A stretch of 58,576 nucleotides of DNA from the NCBI GenBank assembly GCA_023375785.1, contig SZWC01009465.1:41201-99776 (forward strand). The letters run 5' to 3'. Shown here one piece after another: positions 19,221 to 30,082 of this stretch (its first letter is position 1; every line of letters begins with the position of its first letter). Both the position numbers and the translations under genes were made by a program. Under the pieces are notes generated by a model. It was not told the origin of the DNA. It was given only the letters and a program-made list of their open reading frames with translations, and did no database searches. This DNA is from Penium margaritaceum. Lineage: Eukaryota; Streptophyta; Zygnematophyceae; Desmidiales; Peniaceae.

Positions 19221-19769
19221 GTACAAGTGGTGTGGTACATGGTCTCCACACTGTACCTCGGACTCTGCTTTCGCCGGCAGTGTTCCGTGGTCCTCGACTC
19301 CTACACCGACAGCGACTGGGCGTGGAGCCTAGATGGACGTAGTCGCACCGATTACGTGTTCGTGCTTGGTGGGACCGTTGTGTCCTCGCATAGCGAGAAG
19401 CAGGGCTGCATTGCATGTAGCTCATTGGAGGCAGAGTACGTTGCTCTGGGTGTAGGGGCTGCTGAGGCGGAATGGCTGCAACGCTTGTTCCTTGAGTTGG
19501 GCCGGTCAGTACCCGCCATTGTGCTTCGTTGCGACAACCAGAGTGCTCTTGCCATTGCGGAAAAATCTGGTGTCTTTCATGCTTGCACAAAACACATTGC
19601 GGTTGAGCATTGTTTTATGCGTGATGTGGTGGAGCGACACGTGATCTCCGTTATTTGGATTGGCACTGACATGCAGCGTGCTGACTTCTTGACGAAGGCA
19701 TTAGCACGCGGAAAGTCACTGGTGACCATTTGTTTTGTTGAACTTTGCCCCTTATGTGAGAGTGGTTGA
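19221..19769 (+). pseudogene. Copia-1 RNase H
   Basis: The 180-codon frame is open to TGA at 19767-19769. RNase HI-like copia pattern: DSYTDSDWAW (DSDW with the catalytic Asp), SSLEAEYVAL (catalytic Glu), CDNQSALAIAEKSG, HIAVEHCFMRDVV, RADFLTKAL. The last is the usual C-terminal end of copia polyproteins, so TGA is the genuine terminator. Confidence 0.85.
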
Positions 19770-19863
19770 GTGTGGGGTGTGTCTTTGTTCGTGTCACATT
19801 TGTCGTTGCACTCGTGGTTGTAATCGTCTCAGTGTTGCAAGTGTATGGATATGCGTACCATCG

Positions 19864-19876
19864 GGTCATGGGGGAT
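19864..19876 (+). promoter_or_regulatory. Copia-1 polypurine tract
   Basis: GGTCATGGGGGAT directly before the 3' LTR; the same CATGGGGGA precedes the Copia-2 3' LTR. It is the expected primer for plus-strand DNA synthesis. Confidence 0.65.
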
Positions 19877-20518
19877 TGTTGTGATTTGTGATGTTCCTGT
19901 TAGCCAGTAGAGTTAACTGTGATCACTCGGCCGTGTCCATACTCGTGCAGATCCCTAATGCAGACCCTGGTGGTACCGGTGCGTCATCTGGTGGTAGACT
20001 ACCAGCTTGGAGCTGACCAACAACCGTTCCAGAGCTCTGGACGCTACCCGGGATCTCCTACATTTTTTCTACAGCATGCAGGAGTTTATCGGTGGACAGG
20101 CCGTTGGTCCAATTTGCATGTTTTTTCATTTTTGTTCCACCGTTTGATGCCAGATGCATACATGTGAGCAGGCGTAGCGTCTGGCTTTTGATCTTGCACG
20201 TCTAGGTTTACACTACCGCCTCTGACATGTCTATGCAGGTTACGACAAAAACAATGGTTCTGGGCCGGTGTTAGGACAGATCTTGCACTGCCGCGTGCGA
20301 CACCCGCCGTGCGTCACGACAGGTACTTATGCCATGGACCTGTCATTAGCCATTTCTTTCTCTACAAATGCTATTGAAGCATTCTGACACTTTGCCTTGT
20401 GTCTCCTAGCCAGACCCTTGCCGTTGTGTGCACGACTTTTGACTGTCGTCACCGTGTGACCAAGCACTGACGCTCAGTCGGCGACTGTGTCGCTAGGAAT
20501 CTTCCACGCATCTTCTCA
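19877..20518 (+). repeat. Copia-1 3' LTR
   Basis: 642 bp, starts TGTTGTGATTTG and ends CATCTTCTCA. Collinear with 12465-13109. Followed by CACCA, the right copy of the target duplication, and then by the remainder of the Copia-2 5' LTR. Confidence 0.9.
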
Positions 20519-20887
20519 CACCAATCGATGCCGGACTTGAGATTTTCTAGCTTGAGATTTTGCATCTCTAGGTCCAGACGCTATTGCTTGTGGATGCCTG
20601 TGCGCAGAGTTACGGCCAAAACAATGGTTTTGAGCCGGTTTAATGACAAAATGACACTGCCAAGTGCATCACCCGCTGTGTGCCGCAGAAGGTTTTTATG
20701 ATGTGTTCTTGAAAGTTGTCATTTCTCTCTGCATTACTAAGCTATTGGAGCTTATGAGACTTTGCGGTTCTCCCTAGCCTGATCCTTGCTATTTCTGGCA
20801 CCTGCTTACTTGCTAGTGTGCCAGCTGACTGGACAGTGTCGCCACCTCAGCAACAGTAAGGTTAAGAAGCTTCCTAGCAATTTCTCA
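20519..20887 (+). repeat. Copia-2 5' LTR, second part
   Basis: Resumes the Copia-2 LTR after the Copia-1 insertion. Collinear with 28317-28701 of the 3' LTR: GAGATTTTGCATCTC, GCGCAGAGTTACG, GAGCTTATGAGACTTTGCG, CAGTGTCGCCAC and the final TAGCAATTTCTCA. Both halves together give about the same length as the 3' LTR. Confidence 0.85.
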
Positions 20888-20899
20888 TGGTATCAAAGC
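20888..20899 (+). promoter_or_regulatory. Copia-2 primer-binding site
   Basis: TGGTATCAAAGC directly after the LTR end TTTCTCA. Close to TGGTATCAGAGC, the initiator tRNA-Met complement. Confidence 0.8.
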
Positions 20900-21766
20900 A
20901 GTGAGACTCCTCTCGCTGAGCTACACCGTAGAGACACAGCACCAGCAGCAGCACTGAGAGTCACCCTCGCCGCCACATCCTGAGACCCGTCGTAGCCGAC
21001 GTTAGCAGCAACGACGTCAGCACACAATTGCCACCACCCTAGAAAGAGGAGTTGCGGCAGTAACAAGATCCAACAGCCATGCCGGTGAGCTGCAGCAACA
21101 CTGGGTGGCAGCAGCAGCCGTGTCTGGCTGCCAGTCTATTAAAAAAATAAGAGAGGGAGTAGCAGCTTGTAGCAGCAGCTCGCGGCGGCTATGAACAGTG
21201 GCAGCACGCAACGACAGCATCGCCAGCCGCGAGCAGCAACAGTAGCACAGCAGTAGTAGCAACAGTGCATCAGCATCATTGTAGGTATTGTAGCGATAGC
21301 AACAACAGCGGCAAGAGCAGCATTGCAACAGTAGCACCATCTATAGCACAGCAGCAATAGTTGCGGTAGACGTAGCAGCAGCAGACCCGCCACTGGAGCG
21401 GCGACGGAGGTGCGCGGCACTGCTGCTGCATAACTCTGCTGCGCAGCTGTGCAAAAATCGCGCAGCACTACATAGGCCTGCATGGCACTGCGCAAGCTTA
21501 TGCATCCCCTGCACAACTGCGAGCAGGGGGCGACGACGTCACCCCCACCAGACACGCGGAGCTTGCGTGACCAGCAAAGAAAAAAATGGACCTTTTTTTG
21601 CCAGCGTAGAATAATGCTAACATTTTTGCTAGCCAAAAAGTGCTCACATCATCACCGACTGTGCTGACATCAGCAATTTTGGGGTCAAAACATTAGTTTT
21701 TTCAATGTTTCAACTCCTCAGTTGTTCAGAGTATTTTTTACGTTCCGCCCCATACTGAGCATTACG
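20900..21766 (+). other. Copia-2 leader, CAG-rich
   Basis: GCAGCAGCA/GTAGCAGC-type trinucleotide-rich sequence between about 20930 and 21450, then AT-richer DNA to the gag ATG. No supported plus-strand gene. The minus-strand frame at 21139-21636 is a product of this composition. Confidence 0.65.
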
Positions 21767-23157
21767 ATGGCGCCGGTCTGTGACAAGGGCAAAGGGCTAG
21801 TTGACCCCTCCTCTTCTTCCTCTTTAGGCGTTATGAGTCTGCGGTTGCAGTCCTTCGCGATCGACGAGCTTCGTCGGTCCCAGGACGAGATGTGCCGGCA
21901 GCAGCAGCGGCAGTCCGACGCATTGCAGGAGATCACGGAGTTACTAGGGGTTGTTTGGGGGCCTCACAGCAGCCACCTGGAGGATCTATTGGAGCTGCAC
22001 CATCTGCTAAGCATTCTACACCCTACACAGTGCCGCGACCTAAGCACCATGGATCTCAGGTTGAAACCTGGGATGAGGAGGAGGTTGAGGATGACTCATG
22101 CAAGCACAAGCTTCGTGTGCTTGAAGAGCGCATCCGTGAGTTACGCTTGGGGTCGTAGCCTCTCACTCCGCGACCTTCTCGCTGTCAGGTACAGCCACGT
22201 CCTTCAACAACATTCACTTTTGGTGGTGTTTTCCTCACTGGTGGGCTCCCCATACCCCGTACACCGTCTCCCAAGCATTAGGTCGCCCTCTCCACGGAGC
22301 GGCGACCGAAGGGCTTTGAGACACCTCCACCTCGTTACCATAACGGCGAGGGCTTCGATTGCTAGGAGACCGTACATCAGGTGTGGGCTGATTCTGAGGG
22401 TGTCTGGTCCAGACAGCAACAAGAGCGATGCGCGGTCTCCTCTACACCATGTCGCGGGAGACTATGGTCAACTTCTGATCCTTCCTCGGTGAGACCGGGA
22501 CCGGGACTAAAGCAGATCCACGTCAAGGCTGGCAGCTGGCCTTGACACTTCTCGCTGCGAAGACCCATGCCACGAGGGCAGCCCTACTACGTGACTTTCA
22601 CTCCCTCCATCAGGTTCCCACGGAGCTTGCAGCTGACTACTAGAGGTGCGCGATGAGACTTTACATGCGCCTTGGGACCAGTGGCGGGACGCAGTTGTGG
22701 GCACTCGACACCATCATCAGGGGGCACATTTAAACCACGTGAATCTCTTTACGGGCTTCGACCGTGTGGCTCTTTCTGAGTTGTCGGAGTCACTAGAGCT
22801 GCTTCCTTCGGCCCATCGCTACTTCATCCAGGCCACATCGGCTCACGAGGCTGCCATTGTCTATCAGCAAAGTCCACTTGTTGCAGTAGTGACTGCGATC
22901 CTGCTTACGCCTTTGTCCCAGCTCACCAGTCCCACCTCCACCGCTTCCTCCCCCTCCTCCTCTACCCCGAGCGGCCACATTCAGGACATTGCAGCGGCCG
23001 CACAGGGGAAGAAGGGGAAGAAACGACGGGGGAAGGGACAGCAGCAGTAGCAGCAGCCGAAAAGTAGTGGTAGTGGACGTTCTGTCCACTGGTACAACTG
23101 TGGATGAGCTCATCGCTACACGGAGTGTAAGCAACCCCTTGACTGGACTCGAATCAT
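21767..23157 (+). pseudogene. gag: Copia-2 gag
   Basis: ATG at 21767 (MAPVCDKGKGLVDPSSS) aligns with the Copia-1 gag start. Frameshifts occur near 21955, near 22390 and near 22715. In-frame stops include TAG at 22641-22643 where Copia-1 has Trp (TGG), TGA at about 22476 where Copia-1 has Arg, and TAG inside a poly-Gln run (QQQ-stop-QQ) near 23048. The core after the second shift (RGLLYTMSRETMVN) matches Copia-1. The zinc knuckle is lost: its first Cys is Trp. Confidence 0.75.
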
Positions 23158-24120
23158 GTGGGCCTTCAGGCGACGCACACGCAGCGGATTTCCTTGAGTG
23201 ACATACCGACTAGACGCGCCATGACCACAACTGCAATAGACGCATCCGTTTCACCAGGCAGTAGCGGTGATATGGACCCTCTAGGTTGCACGATCGCGGA
23301 GCTTCTTCAACTACTGGTGCTTCGTACTCAAGGAGGTACAAGTGTGTTGTCACAGCCAAGTGGTCCCGCCATAGCTTGTGTTATTACGTCTATTGTCCGT
23401 GATGATGCTTGTGGTGGAGCTATGTTGGCTTGTGATGAGGATGGATCTGACAATATTGACTGGCTTGATGAGTCACAGATCCGTGCTATTCATCGTTGTC
23501 CTGAGTCCTCTGTTGAGCGTCCATTAGAGGCAGAGTGTTCTGTGGCATGTTGTTCAGAGTCGACGTCTGGTCGTGAGCCGGATGGCACCTGGATTATTGA
23601 CTGTGGTGCCACCCATCACATGACATGTCCTCGTAGTGACTTTGTTGTGCTCGGTCACGTTGCATCCGTTCAGTCTGTTTCCACAGGGTCTGGTCAGTTG
23701 TTGCCTGTGTAGGGCGTTGAAGTTGTACAGTTTGATGGTCCATCTGGCCCCTTGTACACTTCTGATGTGCTCTTTGTCCCTGCTCTTGAGCTTAGCCTGC
23801 TCTCTATTCGTGCATGCACCAGGATGGGTCTCATTGTTGAGTACTCTGCTGACTCTGCCATAGTGACTGCTGTTGACACATACGCCATTGTGCTTTGTGA
23901 CTCTGTTGTTGATGAACTACATCGGGTCTCGCGTTGCATTCCCTTTGTTTCTTCTCCCCCTCTCTCTTCTGTGCGTGTGTTTGTCATTGGTGTTCTCTCT
24001 CCTGAGCACCAGCGCTTGTTACATCGTCGCCTCTGCAATGTGAGCTCGGACACTGTGTCCAAGCTCATTCGATCTCAGCCAGCCCCTGGTCTTGACGTAG
24101 CTTCTTTTGAAAAGCCGCCC
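23158..24120 (+). pseudogene. Copia-2 protease and GAG-pre-integrase region
   Basis: The frame contains the Pol N terminus (GGTSVLSQPSG) and GTWIIDCGATHHMT, where the catalytic triad reads Asp-Cys-Gly instead of Asp-Ser/Thr-Gly. TAG at 23710-23712 (LLPV-stop-GVEV) stands where Copia-1 has CAG (Gln). After it the frame continues uninterrupted through HQRLLHRRLCNV and GLFCVEGK, the pre-integrase zinc-binding region; the first Cys of the usual C-x2-C pair is Gly here. Confidence 0.8.
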
Positions 24121-24990
24121 ACGACTGATGGTCTCTTTTGCGTCGAGGGTAAGATGCATCGCTGCTCTTATCCTGACTCCTTCTCCCGGGCACTGCACCC
24201 ACTAGAGTTGGTCCACTCGGACCTTCTCGGCCCTCTCCTAGTCGAGTCCCTCTCTGATCGGGGTCGATATGTTCTCACCCTGTCTGATGACTTCAACCGG
24301 ATGCGGTGGGTCTACAGCGTCTACCACAAGAGCGATGCCGCACTTGTGGTCCGTTTGTGGCTTGTAATGGCTGAGCTTCAGTCTCATCACACCTTGCACA
24401 CGTTCCGCTCGGATCGTGGTGGCGAGTTCTTAGGCGAGATGGATGCCTACTTTGCCGAGCATGGTATCTTTCACCAACTTTCTGCCCCTGCTACACCACA
24501 GCAGGACTGCGCGTCTGAGCGTTGGAACCGCACCATGGAGGATGCGGTTTGCACTATGCAGTCTGAATGCGATGTGCCGGAGTCCAACTTTGAGGGCTTC
24601 TCCTACATGATGTGGGTCTGGAACCGCTATTCTCATGGTCCACTTCCAGACCATGTCATGCCGTTTGAGCTGTGGTTCGGCCATCGTGCTGATCTCCGTC
24701 TCACTCGCGTTTGGGGGTCCCTCGCCTGTGTCCGGTACACCGAGGACCAGTAGGGGTCCAAGGTCTCACCTCGAGGACACATGTGTACCTTCCTTGGCAT
24801 CTCCCTACAGTCGAAGGCTTGGCGCTTTTGGGACCCTGCTCGCCATCGCATTGTTAAGTCTCGAGATGCTCTTTTCTTTGAGGCTCTCACCTACCGCAAC
24901 TTGTCAAGCATTATGTCGCTGGCCGCCGACCACGTTCCTACTTGTGTGGCCTCCCGATGGATGCGGGAGTCTAGTCCTGCGGATGGGTCC
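24121..24990 (+). pseudogene. Copia-2 integrase core
   Basis: rve core with LVHSDLLGP (Asp), TFRSDRGGEFLGEMD (Asp) and SERWNRTMEDAV (Glu). The only stop is TAG at 24751-24753 (EDQ-stop-GSK), where the aligned residue in Copia-1 is Gln. Ends with KAWRFWDPARHRIV, then the linker. It is the best-preserved integrase in the window. Confidence 0.85.
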
Positions 24991-26400
24991 ATCTGGGCCC
25001 CCTCAGTTGTGGTCCGGTCTCCGGCTACTGACAATCCGGCCATCGTAGCAGTGTGTCTAGTAGCCTCATCAGTCCCCTCTAGCACACCTGATCCCGTGTT
25101 GGTGTCAGACCCCTTTGGCACGCCTGATCCAGTGTCGGTTTTGGTTTCTTCTGACACACCTGATCCCGTGCCAATGTTAGACTCCTCTGGCACACCTCAT
25201 CCCATACCGGTGTCAGACCCCTCTAGCCCACCCGATCTCGTGTCAGTTTCGATCCCCTCTGTCACACCTGATTCCGTACGAGCATCAGTGCCCTCAGGCA
25301 CACCTGATGCTGTGCCATTGTCAGTTTCCTATGACACACCCACTCCCGTGCATGCACTCATGTCCCCTACGGCTCTGGCTGAGCAGCCTTCCCCACAGCA
25401 TGAGGTGAGCGCCTTAGCATCGGACTACTCCCTCGAGCCCAGTTGTCGGCTTCGACCATNCTGACACACCTGATCCCGTGCCAATGTTAGACTCCTCTGG
25501 CACACCTCATCCCATACCGGTGTCAGACCCCTCTAGCCCACCCGATCTCGTTTCGATCCCCTCTGTCACACCTGATTCCGTACGAGCATCAGTGCCCTCA
25601 GGCACACCTGATGCTGTGCCATTGTCAGTTTCCTATGACACACCCACTCCCGTGCATGCACTCATGTCCCCTACGGCTCTGGCTGAGCAGCCTTCCCCAC
25701 AGCATGAGGTGAGCGCCTTAGCATCGGACTACTCCCTCGAGCCCAGTTGTCGGCTTCGACCATTGGCCCGCAGGGCACAGCGGACTGCTGACTCTGCGCC
25801 CAGGTGTCTAACTCGTAGTGTTCAGAGTGGGGAGCCTGGCAAGNATGTTAGACTCCTCTGGCACACCTCATCCCATACCGGTGTCAGACCCCTCTAGCCC
25901 ACCCGATCTCGTGTCAGTTTCGATCCCCTCTGTCACACCTGATTCCGTACGAGCATCAGTGCCCTCAGGCACACCTGATGCTGTGCCATTGTCAGTTTCC
26001 TATGACACACCCACTCCCGTGCATGCACTCATGTCCCCTACGGCTCTGGCTGAGCAGCCTTCCCCACAGCATGAGGTGAGCGCCTTAGCATCGGACTACT
26101 CCCTCGAGCCCAGTTGTCGGCTTCGACCATTGGCCCGCAGGGCACAGCGGACTGCTGACTCTGCGCCCAGGTGTCTAACTCGTAGTGTTCAGAGTGGGGA
26201 GCCTGGCAAGAAGGCCCTTGGCTTGAGTGTCCATGAAGACTACACTGAGGTGCATCTAGCATATCCTGTTGGCCACGAGTTGGTCTCCCGAGAGTTCTTG
26301 GTCGCTTGCAATGTCGCAACCGACCTTGTCGTGGTCAGGCCGAGTCTGGAGGCGTGTGTCTTAGCCACTCGGAGCACTCCCTCGATGATGCGTGATCCAG
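24991..26400 (+). repeat. Copia-2 linker with 36-bp (12-residue) tandem repeats and duplicated contig ends
   Basis: Between about 25085 and 25370 the frame encodes units such as TPDPVLVSDPFG and TPDPVSVLVSSD: about eight units of 12 residues. N at 25460 and 25844 separate three copies of the same region (25160-25459, 25461-25843, 25845 onward), with one 6-base difference. I treat these as overlapping contigs that were not merged; the true linker is probably one copy. It ends in CNVATDLVVVRPS as in Copia-1. Confidence 0.75.
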
Positions 26401-27054
26401 GCATGTTGAAGGAGGCACTTTGAGCTCACGATGCAGAATTGTGGTGTGCCGCTTGTGAGGATGAGCTGAGAACCATCCGTGAGCATGGTGTCTATGAGCT
26501 TGTCTACCTCCCGCCTGGGCGGAAGGTTGTACACGCCAAGTGGGTCTTTCGCAAGAAGGTGAAGCCTGATGGCACACTGGATCTCTACAAGGCTCGCTTG
26601 ATGGCCAAGGGATTTGTAGGTTGAGGGAGTAGATTTTAGGGACACCTTCGCACCTGTTGGCCGCATGACCACCGCTCGCGCTTTTCTCGGGATTGCTGCT
26701 CACCACAGCTGGGGGTTGTACTAGATGGACGTGAACAACACGTTCCTCCATGGCACCTTAGAGGAGGAGATCTACATGGTCTAGCCACCTGGATTCGAGG
26801 TCAGTGACAGGGTTTGGCGCTTGTGCAAGGCCTTGTACGGCTTGAAACAATCACCCAGGTACAAGAACTTGGAGATCACCGGCACACTGATACATGCCGG
26901 TTACGTGCAGAGTGACGCTGGCCCGTCCCTCTTTCTCAAACGGACAGCTGAGAGCTTCACAGTCATCCTAGTCTATGTGGGCGACCTCCTTATTGCGTCT
27001 CCTTCTATGGAGGTCTTGAAGGAGGCCAAGGCAGTTCTCTAGGCTGCCTACAGG
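26401..27054 (+). pseudogene. Copia-2 reverse transcriptase (RVT_2)
   Basis: KWVFRKKVKPDGT, then RDTFAPVGRM, MDVNNTFLHGTLEEEIYM, LYGLKQSP, and the catalytic box as YVGDLL, in which the first catalytic Asp is Gly, so the enzyme would be inactive. TAG codons stand where the copia motif has Gln (before MDVNN and in the Q-P-P-G-F motif) and at 27040-27042 (VL-stop-AAYRM), the last at the same site as in Copia-1. A frameshift lies near 26620. Confidence 0.8.
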
Positions 27055-27957
27055 ATGAAGGACCTTGGCCCTGCAACTGTGTTTCTTGAGATGGAGGTCG
27101 TGCGTGATCGTCAGCGACGGACACTCTTGTTGCATCAGGCACGTTATGCCCGCATTATGGGGGAGTGGTTTGCTGACCTCCTGGGTGCAGTTCCTACAGC
27201 CTCCGCCCCCATCACACCTCATGGACAGGATGCTCTCAAGGTAGATGATCCCACAAACCAAGGGGAGACAGTGGACGTGATCCTGTACTTGCACCCGATT
27301 GGCTCTTTGATGTACTTGGCCACTACCACACGACCCGACATTGCCTTCGCCGTCAACATCCTTGCACAGTTTTCACAGTTTCCTTGTGCGAGAGCCGTTC
27401 ATGCAGCTGTGCAAGTGGTGCGGTATGTGGTGTCCACACCGTACCACAGACTTTGCTTTCGACGGCAGTGTTCGGTGGTATTCGACGACTACACATACAG
27501 TGACTAGGCCTGGTGTCCTGATGGGCACATTTGGACAGGCTATGTGTTCCCGCTTGGTGGCACCGTTGTGTTGTGGCACAGTGGCAAGCAGGATTGTATC
27601 GCACGTAGCTCATTAGAGGCTACGTATGTTGCTCTGGGGGCTGGGGCTGTTGAGGCGGTATGGCTGCAGCGTCTATTTTGTGAGTTGCGTCAGTCTGTGC
27701 CTTGCATGGTTCTGCGCGGTAACAACCAAAGTGCTCTTGCCATTGCAGAGAACTCTGGTGCATTTCATGCACGCACGAAGCACATTGCTGTTGAGCATCA
27801 CTTTGTGCGTGATCTTGTGGAGCGACAAGTGATCTCCGTTATCTGGGTGGGCATGGACATGCAGCGGGCTGAATTCTTGACCAAGGCACTTGCGCGAGGA
27901 AAGTTCATGGTGGCCATTTGTTCTGTCAGGCTACGCCCCTTGCCTGAGAGTGGCTGA
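27055..27957 (+). pseudogene. Copia-2 RT end and RNase H
   Basis: Open from 27055 to TAG near 27506 (TYSD-stop-AW, where Copia-1 has TGG, Trp), then open to TGA at 27955-27957. RNase H signatures: the YSD region matching DSDW, SSLEATYVAL (Glu kept), GNNQSALAIAENSG, HIAVEHHFVRDLV, RAEFLTKAL. The polyprotein terminator is the same ESG-TGA as in Copia-1. Confidence 0.8.
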
Positions 27958-28043
27958 AAGTGGGGTGTGTGAGCATGGAATGTTGAGCATCTTGTTGTGC
28001 ACCTATGTCAGTTCTGCACGTGTATGGACATGCGTACCATCGG

Positions 28044-28055
28044 GCCATGGGGGAG
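28044..28055 (+). promoter_or_regulatory. Copia-2 polypurine tract
   Basis: GCCATGGGGGAG directly before TGTTGTGATGCG, equivalent to the Copia-1 tract. Confidence 0.65.
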
Positions 28056-28701
28056 TGTTGTGATGCGAGTTCTTTCTGTCTGTTTGTACTGCTTACTGTG
28101 ACCAATCGGTCGTGTACATGCTCGTGCACATCCCTGATGCGGGCCTAGCTGGTGCTGAAGCACCGACGGTTGGTGGGTGCATCCACTAGCAGCTGCCAGA
28201 CAGCTGCCTTGACGTCCCGGATGCTTGCTTGGGTGCTCTGCAGCTTTTCTACAGACGCTAGAGTTTTCTCGGTGGACTGGCTTTCAAGCCCGATTTGCAC
28301 GTTTTGCATTGTCTGTCCACCGATCGACACCAAACTTGTGTGTGTGACTGGTCGTAGCAGCCGGCTCGAGATTTTGCATCTCAAGGTTTAGACGGTGTTG
28401 CATTTGCATATCTGTGCGCAGAGTTACGACTAAAGCAATGGTTTTGAGCCGGTTTTAGGACAAACTGACAGTGTCGCGTGTGTCACCCGCTGTGTGCCGC
28501 GACACGTATTTATGCGGTGTGCTTGTCAGTTGTCATTCCTCTCTGTATTAATAAGCTGTTGGAGCTTATGAGACTTTGCGCATTTCCCTAGCCTGATCCT
28601 TGTTGTTTCTTGCACTTGCTTGCTCGCTAGTACGCCGGGTGACTAGACAGTGTCGCCACGTCAGCAGCAGCAAGGTTAGGAAGTTTCCTAGCAATTTCTC
28701 A
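28056..28701 (+). repeat. Copia-2 3' LTR
   Basis: 646 bp from TGTTGTGATGCG to GCAATTTCTCA. Uninterrupted reference for the split 5' LTR. At the Copia-1 insertion point it reads GTCCACCGATCGA, confirming that CACCG was the original target sequence. Confidence 0.9.
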
Positions 28702-29200
28702 CGGACGGTGCTGGAGCATCGTACGGTGGAGCTGAGGTATGCTGAGGTCTGCATGCGGTTTGCTAGAGCCTCTTCCTTCAGACGTCTGGCGTGCTCAATT
28801 CCATCGGAATGTCTCCTCAACATTCACAACGCTGGCAATCACTGCCTTTGCGAACACTAGTTGCATGCGTCTTGTGCCAGATCTGACTGCACGGTTGCAC
28901 TTGAAGCGTCATGTTGTGCTTAGGGTCCGAGTTTCAGGTCATTCGTGCACTGTTGTTACACGGGTCATTCTAGCCTAGACGTTGCCTGGGTTTAGGCAGT
29001 CATAACTCCTTGCTGCTATTTTTCTAGATGATTTTGACCACACTACTGGGTTTCCATTGTGAGTATATTGGTATAGTCCAGTTTTCAAGAAAAACACACG
29101 ACGCCCTTGTTTGGGGCTATCAACTGCCTGGCATGGCTCACCAAGAAAACTCAGCCTGCCAGGAAACGGTGAAAAATGCCGATCCCCCCTGTTCTCTTAC
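28702..29200. other. Unassigned DNA between Copia-2 and the 29-32 kb element
   Basis: No recognisable domain or RNA gene. A plus-strand 79-codon frame (28739-28978) has no motif or relative. Confidence 0.35.
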
Positions 29201-29204
29201 CCGT

Positions 29205-29410
29205 GACAGTCATATACCCCTCCGTCGGAACAATAAGCACCATCCATCCCTCCGTCGGGGCGATAAGCCACATCCACCACTCCGCCAAAACAATAGGCCC
29301 CATCCGCCCCTCCGCCAAGACGACAAGCCTCATCCGCCCCTCCGCTGGAACAAAAAGCATCATCTGCCCCTGCCCCAGAACAATATGCCTCATCCGCCCC
29401 TCGGATAGTA
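29205..29410 (+). repeat. 30-bp tandem array, left end of element
   Basis: About six units. Successive copies read GGAACAATAAGCACCATCC, GGGCGATAAGCCACATCC, AAACAATAGGCCCCATCC, AGACGACAAGCCTCATCC, GGAACAAAAAGCATCATC and AGAACAATATGCCTCATCC, each followed by GCCCCTCCGCC or similar. Exact 30-base spacing. Confidence 0.85.
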
Positions 29411-29559
29411 CTTGACCTCACACCGTAAAAAATCAGAGAACATACGACTAATGCACACAATGTCCATAGTTTGACTGTTCACGACCATTGGAATGGAAGC
29501 CTACCATAGACAAGGGCTGACAAACGTAAATGCCTTGACCTGCGCAGAGGCTTGGCATG

Positions 29560-30024
29560 GTACCCTACTGTTCTTGAATTTCGATTCTAAATAAATTTTT
29601 GCCAGCTCTTTTCAACGAAAATCTTCTTTTGTCGAATTGATTAGGTGCCACCTAAATGATTTCTCCAAAACAAAAAACAAAAAACTAAGATGTGTCCTGT
29701 GTTTTTCTTTGATGGTATTGCAAAAGGCGCCTTTCCGGTTCAGGTCCTTTGAAAAAGTCAGAACGTGGGGCCGAAAGAGAGTGGCGCGACCCTCTGACGA
29801 GGCGAACTGCGTCGTGTCGCCTCGTCAGACCGGCGTTGGTCAACACTGCCGCCGGTGGCAGCGGTGTCGAACAGCCTTGACGACGAAATCAAGGAACCCA
29901 TTTTTTTGTTGATCGAAAGCTTAGGTGCCACCTAAACAACTCTGGAAGCAAAAACCATGGACGAAATTAAGGAACACATAATTAGCAGTTTTGAAATGAT
30001 CAAAATTCAAGAACAGTAGGGTAC
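29560..30024. mobile_element. 465-bp inverted-repeat (MITE/foldback-like) insertion
   Basis: The outer ends are a perfect 22-bp inverted repeat: 29560-29581 starting GTACCCTACTGTTCTTGAAT, and 30003-30024. Inside, the 15-bp palindrome TTAGGTGCCACCTAA occurs symmetrically at 29641-29655 and 29922-29936, and a perfect 12-bp stem (29794-29805 with 29817-29828) lies near the centre. No coding capacity. The homologous segment at 11560-11660 lacks it. The target duplication is unclear because GTAC at the ends is itself palindromic. Confidence 0.75.
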
Positions 30025-30082
30025 TCGTCAATGCACCTCTCTGCTTGGGTGTGTGGACGGCCGCCCATGACGGGTCAAAATT

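Larger units (their letters stand above)
12465..20518 (+). mobile_element. Copia-1: full-length Ty1/copia LTR retrotransposon nested in Copia-2
   Basis: An 8-kb element: 5' LTR 12465-13109, PBS at 13110, leader, gag, protease, integrase, RT/RNase H in copia order, polypurine tract, 3' LTR 19877-20518. The LTRs start TGTTGTGATTTG and end TTCTCA. Its target duplication is CACCG (12460-12464) with CACCA at 20519-20523, one mismatch. It sits inside the 5' LTR of Copia-2, so it inserted later than Copia-2. The polyprotein is broken by many TAG stops, a few TGA, one TAA and at least three frameshifts, so it is not autonomous now. Confidence 0.9.
20519..28701 (+). mobile_element. Copia-2: Ty1/copia element interrupted by Copia-1
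   Basis: The complete element starts near 12197 with its split 5' LTR and ends at 28701. Internal order is PBS, CAG-rich leader, gag, protease, integrase, repeat linker, RT, RNase H, polypurine tract, 3' LTR. It is a relative of Copia-1 throughout the coding region. I could not find a matching 5-bp target duplication (left ATGAC or ACTGA, right CGGAC), so one end may be mutated. Two N gaps in the linker carry duplicated contig ends. Confidence 0.85.

Noticed and set aside
25160..26211. Threefold tandem amplification of the Copia-2 linker
   Set aside because: Each copy is delimited by a single N. Only the internal 36-bp repeat is taken as biological.
29205..29410. CRISPR-like array of ~30-bp repeats
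   Set aside because: Units are contiguous with no spacers, degenerate between copies, have an inverted partner at 31850-32062, and the context is eukaryotic transposons.
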